DNA of 64,000 nt from Crocinitomicaceae bacterium (GTDB taxonomy: Bacteria > Bacteroidota > Bacteroidia > Flavobacteriales_D > Crocinitomicaceae), in assembly GCA_017983465.1 (NCBI GenBank), contig JAGOBK010000001.1, positions 62,001 through 126,000 of the forward strand, read 5' to 3'. The position numbers were made by a program, and so were the translations under genes. The notes under the pieces were generated by a model. It ran no database searches, had not been told where the DNA came from, and saw only the letters and a program-made list of their open reading frames with translations. This document shows positions 7,039-18,309 of this stretch, one piece after another; positions within the stretch are counted from its first letter, which is position 1, and each line of letters begins with the position of its first letter.

Positions 7039-9786
7039 ATGAAACATCGAGCGAATTTACTAAATATTGCGATTATCCTTCTGTTTGTTTTAACAGCATG
7101 TGATTTAACGCGAAATGTTCCGACAGGCAAATACCTTCTTCGTTCGAATACGATTGAATTGAAAGATAATTCATCCATCGACAAGTATGACCTTGGATTA
7201 ATCATTCGTCAACAGCCAAATCAACGAAACTTTTACATCAATTTTAAATTGCGCATTTACAACGCTATTGATTCTGCTCATGTTGCGCACAAAAGAGAAT
7301 TGAAATTTCAGAAATTCGAAAAGAAACAAAATAGAAAAAAAGACAAGGTAGACAAGATCAATGCGAAGCGTAATGAAAAGGCCATCGCTCGTGGGGACTC
7401 CACATTTTTCCCTAAAGAATATCAGCAAGCAACGTTTACTAAGGTATTGTGGAAGGAAAAAGTGAAATATAAATTTGGACAGAAACCAATTGTTTTTGAT
7501 ACGATTTTATATCAAAAGAGTATAGAACAACTAGGATTCTATTTACGCAAGAAAGGTCATTATTATGGAAATGTAACAGGTGGATTGGTCCTAAACGAAA
7601 AAAAACGTTTTGCTTATCCAAGTTATGTTATTCAAGCCGGACCTCAATATTTTATTGATTCCGTTCAATACCTTGGTGCTAAACTTCTACGAGATAAGCA
7701 CGCTTCATATGTTAGAAAACACATCGAAAAAACAGGTGAGCATCCTTTACTGGGAATGCCTTTCGATACGGATTACTTGAATGATTACCGAGAACTAGTA
7801 GCAAAGTATTTAAGGGATGACCAAGTGTACAAATTCTCATCCAGTAGTATTTCCTTTTCAGCGGATACGAACCGTCAAACCATGAAAGTTCGCTTAGTGG
7901 TTCAATTTGACGATCGTTATGTTCCTTCAGAAATGAAAAAGGATAGTTTGATTCGAGTTCCATATGTAGAAATGACCGTTTCAAATGTGTATTTCCATCT
8001 TTCTGATACGACGAATATGGATGCTAGTTTTGCTCAGCTCATGAAGGATCAACAATTGAGTCTTTACGATCCCATTGCTCCACAATTCTTGAGAACGACT
8101 AAGTCTTTCGTTTACGACGAGATCCTTTATTCCAAAAAACAATTGAAGGAAAAACACGTTCCAACTGGGACCACAAATCCCTTTCGTAAAATCACCGTGA
8201 CCTATAACGGAGACTCCCCTTGGATCAAACCTTCCATTCTTGAGTTGCAAAACTATTTGGAGAGTGACAACAAATACAAGGAATATTATTTAGATAGAAG
8301 TTACCGTTCCATTGTTCAATTGGGTGTTTTTAGTTCAGTTAAACCAATAATCATCGAACAACCTGGCAATAAATTGGCGGTACATTATTTCCTCGAGCCA
8401 GCAAAAAAACAAACCTATGGTTTTGATCCCAAATTCACTTCCTCAACTGGTTTGCTAGGTGCGAATGCTTCCTTTAACTACACAAACAAAAACATACACA
8501 AAGGAGCTGGTAAAATGACCTTTTCCTTTGGAGGTGGATTTGAGTCTCAGCCGCTAGTCTTTCAAGATCAATCGAATCAGACCGTTGGAACAGGGAAAGG
8601 ACGCACGTTCAACACCTTCGAATTCGGTCCAAGTTTGAAATTTGATTTACCTGGATTATTCCCAACGCCTGTAACGATGTTAGGGAAACGTCAAAAACCA
8701 AGAACAGTCTTGACAACCGCATACAATATTGAGAAGCGAAGTATTTTTGACCGCAGTGTTTTTCAGCTCAATTACATGTGGAAATTCTTGGTTGGTAAGA
8801 CGCAGGTTTTTCAAATGGGACTTCCGGGTGCATCTGTCATTAAATATGTTTCCATCAAGAAAAGTGCTGCATTTCAAGAGCAATTAAATCAAATTAATGA
8901 TGTTTTCTTGAATGCAACTTACAACAATCAATTTATTTGGCAGGACTTTAAGTTTTCCTACGAGTACAATAACAAGGAAAAGGATTTAAAAGAAGGAAAG
9001 GAGCGAAAAAACGCCCTGAATACTTCTGTTTATTTCAACTCAACGTTCGATGCAGCAGGAAACTTGTTGTACCTGTTTAGAGAAAGACAGGACACATTAA
9101 ACGGACAATATTTACTTCGTAATCAACCGTATTCACAGTTTGTCCGTTTGGATAATCAATTCATCATGAGTAAACGTGTTTTGTCAGGATCCTCTCTTCA
9201 TCTCAAACTTTCCGCTGGTGCTGGTGTTCCATTTAAAAACTCCAAAACCGCTATGCCATATGACTACAGTTTCTTTGGTGGAGGATCGAATGATAATAGG
9301 GGGTGGAGAGCAAGAGCATTAGGTCCAGGAGCCTACAAATATCACTTGGACACCAATCGTTTGGCAACTCAAATTGCAGATATTCGCTTCGCAGGATCCT
9401 TGGAATATCGCTTTAGTCTAGGTTCAACATTTAAAGGGGCACTGTTTACGGATTTCGGGAATATCTGGACTTTCCGCGAGGATGCCAGTAGAATTGGTAG
9501 TCAGTTTCATTGGAATACATTTGTTCCACAAATCGCCATTTCCTCAGGAATAGGACTCCGAATGGATTTAGAATTTTTCATCATCCGCTTAGATGTAGGA
9601 TTCCCAATATACGATCCAGCGTTTGCCAAAGGTGCGAAATGGGTATTTCAGGAAATGGGAACACGTCAGACGTATTACCAAGAAGGAATGAACCAATTTA
9701 ACATGAGCTTGGATCAAGTGAAGGAAATCATGCCTAAACCGTTCCTTCCAAACTACTTGAACTTCGGTATCGGTTACCCATTCTAA
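7039..9786 (+). CDS. TamL-like BamA/TamA-family outer membrane lipoprotein
   Basis: Outer-membrane Omp85-superfamily protein of 915 residues. A lipobox (FVLTAC) ends the signal peptide, so the N-terminus is predicted to be lipidated, the feature that distinguishes TamL from TamA. The conserved NVPTGKYLL follows at once. The N-terminal half contains POTRA-like regions with a charged Lys/Glu-rich insert near residues 85-125. The C-terminal half is a bacterial surface antigen barrel, with the conserved FFGGGSNDNRGWRARALGPG near residue 750 and a barrel-closing IGYPF terminus. In known systems TamL partners TamB in outer-membrane protein or lipid transport, but no tamB lies in this window. ATG 7039 is chosen because the -7 box overlies the upstream TTG. 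Confidence 0.88.
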   Translation: MKHRANLLNIAIILLFVLTACDLTRNVPTGKYLLRSNTIELKDNSSIDKYDLGLIIRQQPNQRNFYINFKLRIYNAIDSAHVAHKRELKFQKFEKKQNRKKDKVDKINAKRNEKAIARGDSTFFPKEYQQATFTKVLWKEKVKYKFGQKPIVFDTILYQKSIEQLGFYLRKKGHYYGNVTGGLVLNEKKRFAYPSYVIQAGPQYFIDSVQYLGAKLLRDKHASYVRKHIEKTGEHPLLGMPFDTDYLNDYRELVAKYLRDDQVYKFSSSSISFSADTNRQTMKVRLVVQFDDRYVPSEMKKDSLIRVPYVEMTVSNVYFHLSDTTNMDASFAQLMKDQQLSLYDPIAPQFLRTTKSFVYDEILYSKKQLKEKHVPTGTTNPFRKITVTYNGDSPWIKPSILELQNYLESDNKYKEYYLDRSYRSIVQLGVFSSVKPIIIEQPGNKLAVHYFLEPAKKQTYGFDPKFTSSTGLLGANASFNYTNKNIHKGAGKMTFSFGGGFESQPLVFQDQSNQTVGTGKGRTFNTFEFGPSLKFDLPGLFPTPVTMLGKRQKPRTVLTTAYNIEKRSIFDRSVFQLNYMWKFLVGKTQVFQMGLPGASVIKYVSIKKSAAFQEQLNQINDVFLNATYNNQFIWQDFKFSYEYNNKEKDLKEGKERKNALNTSVYFNSTFDAAGNLLYLFRERQDTLNGQYLLRNQPYSQFVRLDNQFIMSKRVLSGSSLHLKLSAGAGVPFKNSKTAMPYDYSFFGGGSNDNRGWRARALGPGAYKYHLDTNRLATQIADIRFAGSLEYRFSLGSTFKGALFTDFGNIWTFREDASRIGSQFHWNTFVPQIAISSGIGLRMDLEFFIIRLDVGFPIYDPAFAKGAKWVFQEMGTRQTYYQEGMNQFNMSLDQVKEIMPKPFLPNYLNFGIGYPF

Positions 9787-9797
9787 ATCCTTTTCGC

Positions 9798-11432
9798 ATG
9801 TTTAAATTCGCTTTCTTATTTCTCGCGCTCGCTACCTTTTTGTTTTCCTGTATGAAGGGTCAAAAAGTAGATTTAATCATTCATAACGCCAATATTCATG
9901 TGATGGATGATGCTGGATCTGTCCATGAAGCAATGGCCATTCGAGATGGAAAGGTGATTGAGGTTGGTCCAGAGCGACAAATTTTAAATAAATACAGGTC
10001 AGACGAGGACATCGATGCATTGGGGAAAGACGTTTATCCCGGATTAACAGACGCTCATGGACATTTATTGATGTATGCAAATCAGAAATTAGGGGTCGAT
10101 TTAACAGGTGCTAAATCCATGGATGAAGTGATTTATCGCTGTGAAAAGTATTTTGCAAAGTCCAGCAATAAATTTATCATCGGTGGTGGATGGGATCAAT
10201 CACTTTGGGGTAATGATTCCATGCCGAATAACAAAAAGCTTTCGGAGGTCTTTAAAAACATTCCAGTTTGCTTGTATCGAGTAGATGGACACGCGGCGCT
10301 CGTGAATGAGTACTTGTTTAAAAAGGCTAAAATTCAATCAACAAGCGTCGATGGTGGAGAGGTGAAAATGGTCAATGGAGTACCGACCGGACTTCTCCTT
10401 GACAATGCCATGAATTTTATTTCAAAACATTTGCCTGCTTATCCATTGAGTCAAGTAAAGAAGGCCATCTCTGAAATTCAAGAAGAATTGTTTCAGTATG
10501 GAATTACAGGGACGCATGAAGCAGGTATTGATTTTAAACACATTCAGTTATTTAAATCCATGATTTCGAGTGGGAAATTGAAACTGGAATTGTATGCCAT
10601 GCTCATGAATTCTCCAGAAAATAGAACATTCGCTATAAAAAATGGACCTTATCGTTTTCGTAATTTATCCATTCGAAGCTTTAAGGTTTTCGCAGATGGT
10701 TCTCTTGGATCAAGAGGTGCTTTGTTGAAAAAACCATATACGGATGATCACCATTCACATGGTTTATTGTTGACTTCCGTAAATGAAATGAAGAATATAG
10801 CTCAGTTTTGTCTAAAGCATGGCTATCAGATGAATACGCATGGAATTGGAGATTCTGCCAATGCTTTGATTCTCGATATTTATAAAAATGCCTTCAATAG
10901 AAATCCGGATCATCGTTTTCGAATCGAGCATTCACAAGTAATTGACCCTGCTGATTTTGCGAAATTTTCTGAATACGCTGTTTTCCCTTCCGTACAACCT
11001 ACACATGCTACGAGTGATCAGCGCTGGGCAGAGAATAGATTGGGGAAAAATCGTTTACAAGGAGCATACGCCTACAGGACCTTGTTACGTCAATATGGAA
11101 TGTTGGCAATTGGTACAGATTTCCCTGTGGAATCCACCAATCCATTTTTTACCATCCACGCAGCTGTTCAACGAAAAAATTCTACGAATCAACCCTTAAA
11201 TGGATTCTTGTCGCAGGAGTCCCTCAGTTTGGATGAAGTGATACGCGGAATGACTATTTGGGCAGCCTTTTCGTCGTTTCAAGAAAATGAACTTGGAAGT
11301 TTGGAAAAAGGAAAAAGAGCCAATTTTGTCATTTTCGATAAACCCCTTGAAAGCAATCCTTCTTTCGAACAAAACTATGCTTGGAGAACCTTCATCCGTG
11401 GTAAAATGGTCTTTGCATTGGATGAATTGTAA
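9798..11432 (+). CDS. Amidohydrolase (YtcJ-like), predicted lipoprotein
   Basis: Metal-dependent amidohydrolase of 544 residues. The N-terminus is a lipoprotein signal (ATFLFSC), which would place it on the periplasmic face of a membrane. The composite-domain segment VDLIIHNANIHVMD is followed by the metal-binding DAHGH block near residue 93, and later NTHGIGD, FRIEHSQV, and the Asp of AIGTDFPVE, the order seen in the amidohydro_3 (YtcJ) group. The C-terminus closes the second composite domain (GKRANFVIFD). Substrate is unknown for this group. It starts 11 bases after the TamL-like gene and is probably cotranscribed. Confidence 0.9.
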   Translation: MFKFAFLFLALATFLFSCMKGQKVDLIIHNANIHVMDDAGSVHEAMAIRDGKVIEVGPERQILNKYRSDEDIDALGKDVYPGLTDAHGHLLMYANQKLGVDLTGAKSMDEVIYRCEKYFAKSSNKFIIGGGWDQSLWGNDSMPNNKKLSEVFKNIPVCLYRVDGHAALVNEYLFKKAKIQSTSVDGGEVKMVNGVPTGLLLDNAMNFISKHLPAYPLSQVKKAISEIQEELFQYGITGTHEAGIDFKHIQLFKSMISSGKLKLELYAMLMNSPENRTFAIKNGPYRFRNLSIRSFKVFADGSLGSRGALLKKPYTDDHHSHGLLLTSVNEMKNIAQFCLKHGYQMNTHGIGDSANALILDIYKNAFNRNPDHRFRIEHSQVIDPADFAKFSEYAVFPSVQPTHATSDQRWAENRLGKNRLQGAYAYRTLLRQYGMLAIGTDFPVESTNPFFTIHAAVQRKNSTNQPLNGFLSQESLSLDEVIRGMTIWAAFSSFQENELGSLEKGKRANFVIFDKPLESNPSFEQNYAWRTFIRGKMVFALDEL

Positions 11433-11472
11433 GATTTTGTGATACCAAATGAATTCCTTGACGTTTAATTTT

Positions 11473-11480
11473 TAAATTTG
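11473..11480 (+). promoter_or_regulatory. -7 box for first S8 protease gene
   Basis: TAAATTTG, a perfect TAnnTTTG, 12 bases before ATG 11493. It overlaps a TTG at 11478 that could otherwise be read as a start five codons upstream, so it argues for ATG 11493. Confidence 0.55.
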
Positions 11481-11492
11481 AAAAAAAAGCAC

Positions 11493-12878
11493 ATGAATAC
11501 AGCAAAATACCTTTTGATCGTTTTTGGATTTTCGATTCCACAGTTGTTCGCACAAGCTATTCCGGGTACCCTTAATTGGTACAATGGCGATGGTCAAGGG
11601 ATGTACACAGATCAAGCATACAAAATGCTAAAAAATAAAAAGTCTCAACCGGTTGTTGTTGCAGTTATTGATTCAGGTGTAGATATCGAACACGAAGATT
11701 TACAAGGGAAAATTTGGGTGAATCCAAAAGAAATCCCTGGAAACAAAATTGATGATGACAAAAATGGTTATGTCGATGATGTACATGGATGGAACTTTTT
11801 AGGAAATGCAACTGGTGAGAACCAAGAAAATGCCCGTTTGGAAAAAACTCGAATTTATGCCAAATTAAAGGATAAATACGATGGAGTTGATCCAGTAACA
11901 TTATTAGATGATTCTGAATATTTCATGTATGCCAATGCAAAAGCAGAAGTAGAGGGTGAACTTGAAAATTTAGCACAGTACAAAGAAGGATTGGCAAATG
12001 GACAATTCGACGCGGAAACGAAAAAATACATTGAAGATCAATTAAACTACAACTTAAATATTTATTTCGATGACCGCAGTTTAATTGGCGATAATCCAGA
12101 TGATTTCACAGACACACATTATGGAAATAACGATGTAGAAGGTCCAGAGGCATTACACGGAACACATGTTTCAGGAATTATCGCTGCCATTCGCGGAAAT
12201 GGAAAAGGTGGAGATGGAGTAGCGGATAACGTGAAAATTATGTCAGTCCGTACCGTGCCTAATGGTGACGAGCAAGATAAAGATGTTGCGTTAGCTATTC
12301 GTTATGCGGTGGATAACGGCGCACAGGTAATTAATATGTCTTTTGGTAAGGATTACTCACCACATCAATACGAAGTATACCAAGCAATGTTGTATGCAGA
12401 TACAAATGGTGTCTTAATGATTCACGCAGCAGGAAATGATGCGAAAGATGTAGATGTTGAACCGAATTTCCCAACATCTCGTTACGATTTTCAAGAAGAG
12501 GGACCTTTCAATAATATATTAACTATTGGAGCTTCCACACGAACAAAGGGAGAAGGAATGGTGGCTGAATTTTCAAATTTCGGAGCGGAAACAGTAGATG
12601 TTTTTGCACCAGGATTGGAAATTTATAACACAGTTCCTCAAAGTGCTTACATGAACTTACAAGGAACTTCGATGGCAGCGCCAATGGTTGCCGGTGCCGC
12701 AGCCATGTTGAAATCGTATTTCCCAAGCTTAGACATGTGGACCATCAAAACAATTTTATTAGAATCAGCAACGGTTTATACTGGTTTTGGATTTCCATCA
12801 AAATCGGTAACGGGAGGAATTATCAACTTGAAAAATGCCGTTAAAATGTGTAAAAAAGCGGCTAAACAAAATAAATAA
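11493..12878 (+). CDS. Secreted subtilisin-like (S8) serine protease with large insertion
   Basis: Extracellular or periplasmic S8 peptidase of 461 residues. A Sec signal (IPQLFAQ) is followed by catalytic Asp60 in VIDSGVDIEHEDL, His222 in HGTHVSG and Ser393 in GTSMAAP; the oxyanion Asn lies in HAAGNDAKD. An Asp/Asn-rich segment (DDDKNGYVDD) just after the Asp block looks like a calcium site. Asp to His is about 160 residues, against about 30 in subtilisin, because of a charged helical insertion. There is no obvious propeptide and no sorting domain at the C-terminus, which ends in a basic tail. A paralogue with the same layout lies at 23740. First gene of a run continuing to 18309. Confidence 0.93.
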   Translation: MNTAKYLLIVFGFSIPQLFAQAIPGTLNWYNGDGQGMYTDQAYKMLKNKKSQPVVVAVIDSGVDIEHEDLQGKIWVNPKEIPGNKIDDDKNGYVDDVHGWNFLGNATGENQENARLEKTRIYAKLKDKYDGVDPVTLLDDSEYFMYANAKAEVEGELENLAQYKEGLANGQFDAETKKYIEDQLNYNLNIYFDDRSLIGDNPDDFTDTHYGNNDVEGPEALHGTHVSGIIAAIRGNGKGGDGVADNVKIMSVRTVPNGDEQDKDVALAIRYAVDNGAQVINMSFGKDYSPHQYEVYQAMLYADTNGVLMIHAAGNDAKDVDVEPNFPTSRYDFQEEGPFNNILTIGASTRTKGEGMVAEFSNFGAETVDVFAPGLEIYNTVPQSAYMNLQGTSMAAPMVAGAAAMLKSYFPSLDMWTIKTILLESATVYTGFGFPSKSVTGGIINLKNAVKMCKKAAKQNK

Positions 12879-13340
12879 ATGCTGCGCTTTTATACGATCA
12901 GTTTTCTTTTCTGGACTTGTTCTGTTTTTGCACAGGAATCCAAGCAACTTACCGAATTGAATCAATTAATTGATCAATGGCATGTCTCCGCTGCAAAGGC
13001 TGATTTCAAACAGTATTTCGATGTGACTGCCAATGACTTCGTTTTTCTAGGAACTGCTCCCGGTGAACGCTGGAGCAAAGCGGATTTTCAATCGTTTTGT
13101 AAACCATATTTCGATAAAGGAAAGGCTTGGGACTTTAAACCGAGCAATCGAATGTGGAATGTCGTTGCGGATGGAACAGTCGCTTATTTTGACGAAGACC
13201 TGCAAACTTGGATGGAGTCCTGCCGTGGTAGTGGCATTTGCATTTTTATAGATGGGGAGTGGAAAATCGCATACTACAACTTGACAGTTCTCATTGAAAA
13301 TGAAAAAATCAAGAAATTCATAAAGCTGCGCAAGAAATAA
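12879..13340 (+). CDS. SnoaL-like (NTF2-fold) secreted protein
   Basis: Small exported protein of 153 residues with a signal peptide (WTCSVFAQ). The sequence pattern, an N-terminal helix region with LNQLIDQWHVSAAKADFKQY, then NDFVFLGTAPGERWSK and VAYFDEDL, matches the SnoaL/DUF4440 NTF2-like fold, known as a stand-alone periplasmic protein in many Bacteroidota. These folds often bind small ligands or act as cyclases, but no catalytic pair is evident. It begins directly after the S8 protease stop codon and overlaps prmC by one base, so it is translationally coupled in the operon. Confidence 0.8.
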   Translation: MLRFYTISFLFWTCSVFAQESKQLTELNQLIDQWHVSAAKADFKQYFDVTANDFVFLGTAPGERWSKADFQSFCKPYFDKGKAWDFKPSNRMWNVVADGTVAYFDEDLQTWMESCRGSGICIFIDGEWKIAYYNLTVLIENEKIKKFIKLRKK

Positions 13341-14209
13341 TGTTCGTACCTGACAACACACTCAAATCTGCAAAGAATTACTTTTACGACCGTCTTGACT
13401 CCATATTTTCTTCTTCTGAATTGAAGTCCATGTGGACTCAATTGATTTGTAAGCGAATGAATTGGTCTGCAAGTGACTTGTTGTTAAATCAAGGTGAACG
13501 CTTATCAGAATCCGATCTTTTGTATGTCCGAAGTTTCGTGAAAGGATTGTTGAACTCGGTTCCCTTTCAGTATTTGGTCGGTGAAACCGATTTTTATGGG
13601 TTAACCATTTCTTGTGACTCACGCGCATTAATTCCTCGTCCAGAAACAGAAGAGTTGGTGGCATGGATTTCGGAAACAAATGCTCATCCAAAACATATTA
13701 TTGATTGTTGCACAGGAACTGCCTGCATTGCGTTGGCATTAAAATCCATTTACGCGAGTGCCAATGTGCAAGCATTGGATTATTCCAAAGAAGCATTGGA
13801 TCTGAGTGCAGAGAATGCCAAAAAGCTGAATCTGGAAATTGAATTGATTCATGAAGATGCCTTAAATTTCAGTCCGACTTTTCTATCGGTAGCAAGAAAA
13901 TACGACATCATCGTTTCCAATCCACCGTACATTCCTGAGAAAGAAAAAAGTACGATGTCGGCACATGTAATTGAGCACGAACCCTTAATGGCATTGTTTG
14001 TAGACGATCAAGATCCCATCATTTTTTACAAGGAACTCATCAAATTTGCCAATCTCAAATTAGTTAAAGGTGGATATTTGTTTCTTGAACTTCATGAATT
14101 ATATGGAGAGCAAGTGAAAGAATACCTCGAATTATTTGAGTTTGAGCATATTGAAATCCGAAAAGATTTACAAGGAAAATCCCGCATGTTGAAAGCGCAA
14201 AAAGTGTAA
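13340..14209 (+). CDS. prmC: Peptide chain release factor N5-glutamine methyltransferase
   Basis: Methylates the GGQ glutamine of release factors RF1/RF2 using SAM. At 289 residues it has the usual length. An N-terminal helical domain precedes PFQYLVGETDFYG, then the characteristic LIPRPETEELV, the SAM motif region IDCCTGTACIALAL (CTGT in place of the common GTGSG) and the catalytic NPPYIP near residue 194. The C-terminal GYLFLELHE and GKSRML blocks agree. The ATG overlaps the preceding stop (TAATG) and ligA follows 9 bases after the end. Confidence 0.93.
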   Translation: MFVPDNTLKSAKNYFYDRLDSIFSSSELKSMWTQLICKRMNWSASDLLLNQGERLSESDLLYVRSFVKGLLNSVPFQYLVGETDFYGLTISCDSRALIPRPETEELVAWISETNAHPKHIIDCCTGTACIALALKSIYASANVQALDYSKEALDLSAENAKKLNLEIELIHEDALNFSPTFLSVARKYDIIVSNPPYIPEKEKSTMSAHVIEHEPLMALFVDDQDPIIFYKELIKFANLKLVKGGYLFLELHELYGEQVKEYLELFEFEHIEIRKDLQGKSRMLKAQKV

Positions 14210-14215
14210 CTTTAA

Positions 14216-16224
<2,009 letters not shown>

Positions 16225-16225
<1 letters not shown>

Positions 16226-16695
16226 TGAACAGTAAAAATATTTGGGAATCAGCTAAGTCTTTGCTAGTCGCCTTCAATTATGAAAACGAGGAGCAACTAA
16301 AAGATTTTAGAAAATCGTTGGACAGCATGCTCAATTCGAGTAATGTTGACCGACTCATTATCGTTGTGAATGTCCCCAAAGAAGTGGATAAAAATACCTT
16401 GCCGCCACATTTTTTAATTTATTATAACTCTCCATTGGACTTCAATTTCTGGAATAAATTGAAGGATGTTCAATTGGAAACCGAATTACAACGAGCTTAC
16501 GACATTATGATTTGGTTTGGCCATACGGAAGCTAAAATATTCCCATATGTAAAAGATGCTGCTGTTAAACGTAAAATCCTTGTAAATGAACAAGATGCAT
16601 CTTTCGATTTACAGTTAAATGCTGGTTCAGAAGTGCCATCGGAAATGCTTGATTTCGTTATTAAAACGCTTAAAAAAATATCTACAAATGAATAA
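16225..16695 (+). CDS. Conserved small protein of unknown function between ligA and dapA
   Basis: Cytoplasmic protein of 156 residues with no signal peptide or membrane segment. It starts at GTG 16225, overlapping the ligA stop by one base, and ends 8 bases into dapA (ATGAATAA), so it is coupled on both sides. Blocks such as VDRLIIVVNVPKEVD, FNFWNKLKD, YDIMIWFG and FDLQLNAG suggest an alpha/beta fold. The layout resembles a DUF6913-type protein found in other Bacteroidota, but I cannot confirm this without a profile search. No catalytic motif is recognised. Confidence 0.7.
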
Positions 16696-17566
16696 TCCAT
16701 TCACAGGAGCTGGTGTTGCTTTAGTAACTCCTTTTTTAGAAAATGAACAAATTGATTTTGACGCATTGCGTCGTTTGGTACGCATGCAAATCGATGAAGG
16801 AACTGATTTTTTAGTTGTGCAAGGAACTACAGGTGAATCTCCGGTATTGACTCAAGAGGAGAAAATGGAAGTCCTGCAAACAGTTATCGATGAAAATAAA
16901 GGTCAATTGCCAATTGTTTATGGAGTTGGAGGAAACAACACGCGTGCTTTAGAAGGGATCTTCGCAAAACTACCAAAAGGTGTTGATGGAATTTTATCCG
17001 TTTCGCCATATTACAATAAGCCAATTCAAAAAGGAATTTTCGAGCATTTCAAGATGGTTGCTTCCTATACAGATTTACCGATTATTCTTTACAATGTCCC
17101 AGGAAGAACTGGTTCTAACATGACACCTGAAACAACTTTAGCATTGAGTGAAATTCCAAATGTCGTTGCAGTAAAAGAAGCTTCTGGAAACATGGAACAA
17201 ATCATGGAAATTATCCGTTTGAGACGTCCGGACTTCGGTGTGCTTTCTGGTGACGATAACTTAACAATGCCGTTAATCGCTGCTGGGGCAGATGGTGTGA
17301 TTTCCGTTGTGGCAAATGCGTTCCCAAAGAAATTCTCAACAATGGTACATGCTTCCATGACAGGAGATTTAGATACTGCACGTAAAGAACATTATGACTT
17401 GTTTAACATCACTAAAATGTTCTTTGAAGAAGGAAATCCAGGTGGCGTAAAAGTATCCTTGAATGTGCAAAACATCATGTTGGAGAAAATGCGCTTGCCG
17501 TTGCATCCCGTTTCAGATGGACTGCGTCAACGAATCACTACAGAAACGCAGGCGATATTGGCATGA
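16688..17566 (+). CDS. dapA: 4-hydroxy-tetrahydrodipicolinate synthase
   Basis: Condenses pyruvate with aspartate semialdehyde, the entry to lysine and meso-diaminopimelate synthesis. The 292-residue (beta/alpha)8 barrel has GTTGESPVLTQEE near residue 45, the Tyr of ILYNVPGRTG, and the Schiff-base Lys of VAVKEASGN near residue 163, followed by SGDDN. The ATG at 16688 (MNNPFTGAG) is chosen; the longer reading frame is just the end of the preceding gene in another frame. It shares the four bases ATGA with the downstream dipeptidase gene, which fits a shared peptidoglycan theme. Confidence 0.96.
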   Translation: MNNPFTGAGVALVTPFLENEQIDFDALRRLVRMQIDEGTDFLVVQGTTGESPVLTQEEKMEVLQTVIDENKGQLPIVYGVGGNNTRALEGIFAKLPKGVDGILSVSPYYNKPIQKGIFEHFKMVASYTDLPIILYNVPGRTGSNMTPETTLALSEIPNVVAVKEASGNMEQIMEIIRLRRPDFGVLSGDDNLTMPLIAAGADGVISVVANAFPKKFSTMVHASMTGDLDTARKEHYDLFNITKMFFEEGNPGGVKVSLNVQNIMLEKMRLPLHPVSDGLRQRITTETQAILA

Positions 17567-18309
17567 GAACGATCATTATTGGTCATGTTTTAATTAGTTT
17601 ACTTTTTTCCTGTACGGATTCGGCTCCTCCCAAAAAGGTAGTTCCAAAAGTACTCGAGGCTTCAAGTCAACAGGTTTCATTGGAGAAACTGAAGGATACA
17701 GCTATTGTATCTCAGTTTAATCTTGTAGATGTACAATCCTTGAATAAAGACATTCTTGTGGAGTTGAAATATGCCACAACCGATAATTTCATGGGGGTCA
17801 TTTTGTACGATCGCTTGAAAAAAGCGTATTTGCAAAAAGATGTTGCGGAACGACTTTCAAAAGTTCAAGCATATTTATCCCAGTTAAAACCAGGATTTCA
17901 TTTGCTGATTTATGATGCTCTTCGACCAGTAAGTGTGCAGCAAAAAATGTGGGATGCCCTTGATTCATTGCCTCCAATCGAACGCGGAAAATTTGTCTCC
18001 AATCCCAAAAATCGAAGTTTGCACAACATGGGAGCAGCTGTGGATTTAACTATTTTGGATCAGAATAGTGTGCCACTTGATATGGGTGCCGGCTATGATG
18101 ACATTCGTCAAATTGCCTACCCATCGATGGAAAAACAATTTGTAGCTGAAGGGAAATTGACAGCCGTTCATATTGAAAATCGCGATTTATTACGCAAAGT
18201 AATGAAGTCCCAAGGATTTCGTCAACTTCAAACAGAATGGTGGCATTTCAATGCTTGCTCACGTGCGGATGGACTGCTGAAATATAAAGTTCTCTTCGAA
18301 GAACCTTAA
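17563..18309 (+). CDS. D-Ala-D-Ala dipeptidase (VanX/DdpX-like, M15D) lipoprotein
   Basis: Zinc peptidase of the M15 family cleaving D-Ala-D-Ala or related peptidoglycan-derived dipeptides. The N-terminus is a lipoprotein signal (ISLLFSC), giving a periplasmic location, unlike cytoplasmic VanX. Zinc ligands and catalytic residues are seen as SLHNMGAAVDL (His and Asp) near residue 150 and EWWHF (catalytic Glu, His) near 226; YDALRPVSVQQKMWD is the conserved Arg-containing block. There is no vanH, vanA or regulator nearby, so wall turnover is more likely than glycopeptide resistance. Overlaps dapA by four bases and ends in a TTAA shared with the convergent gene. Confidence 0.9.
   Translation: MRTIIIGHVLISLLFSCTDSAPPKKVVPKVLEASSQQVSLEKLKDTAIVSQFNLVDVQSLNKDILVELKYATTDNFMGVILYDRLKKAYLQKDVAERLSKVQAYLSQLKPGFHLLIYDALRPVSVQQKMWDALDSLPPIERGKFVSNPKNRSLHNMGAAVDLTILDQNSVPLDMGAGYDDIRQIAYPSMEKQFVAEGKLTAVHIENRDLLRKVMKSQGFRQLQTEWWHFNACSRADGLLKYKVLFEEP

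Noticed and set aside
17563..18309. Vancomycin resistance cluster
   Set aside because: Only a VanX-like dipeptidase is present; there is no VanH, VanA/B ligase or regulator, and it is a periplasmic lipoprotein in an operon with dapA.
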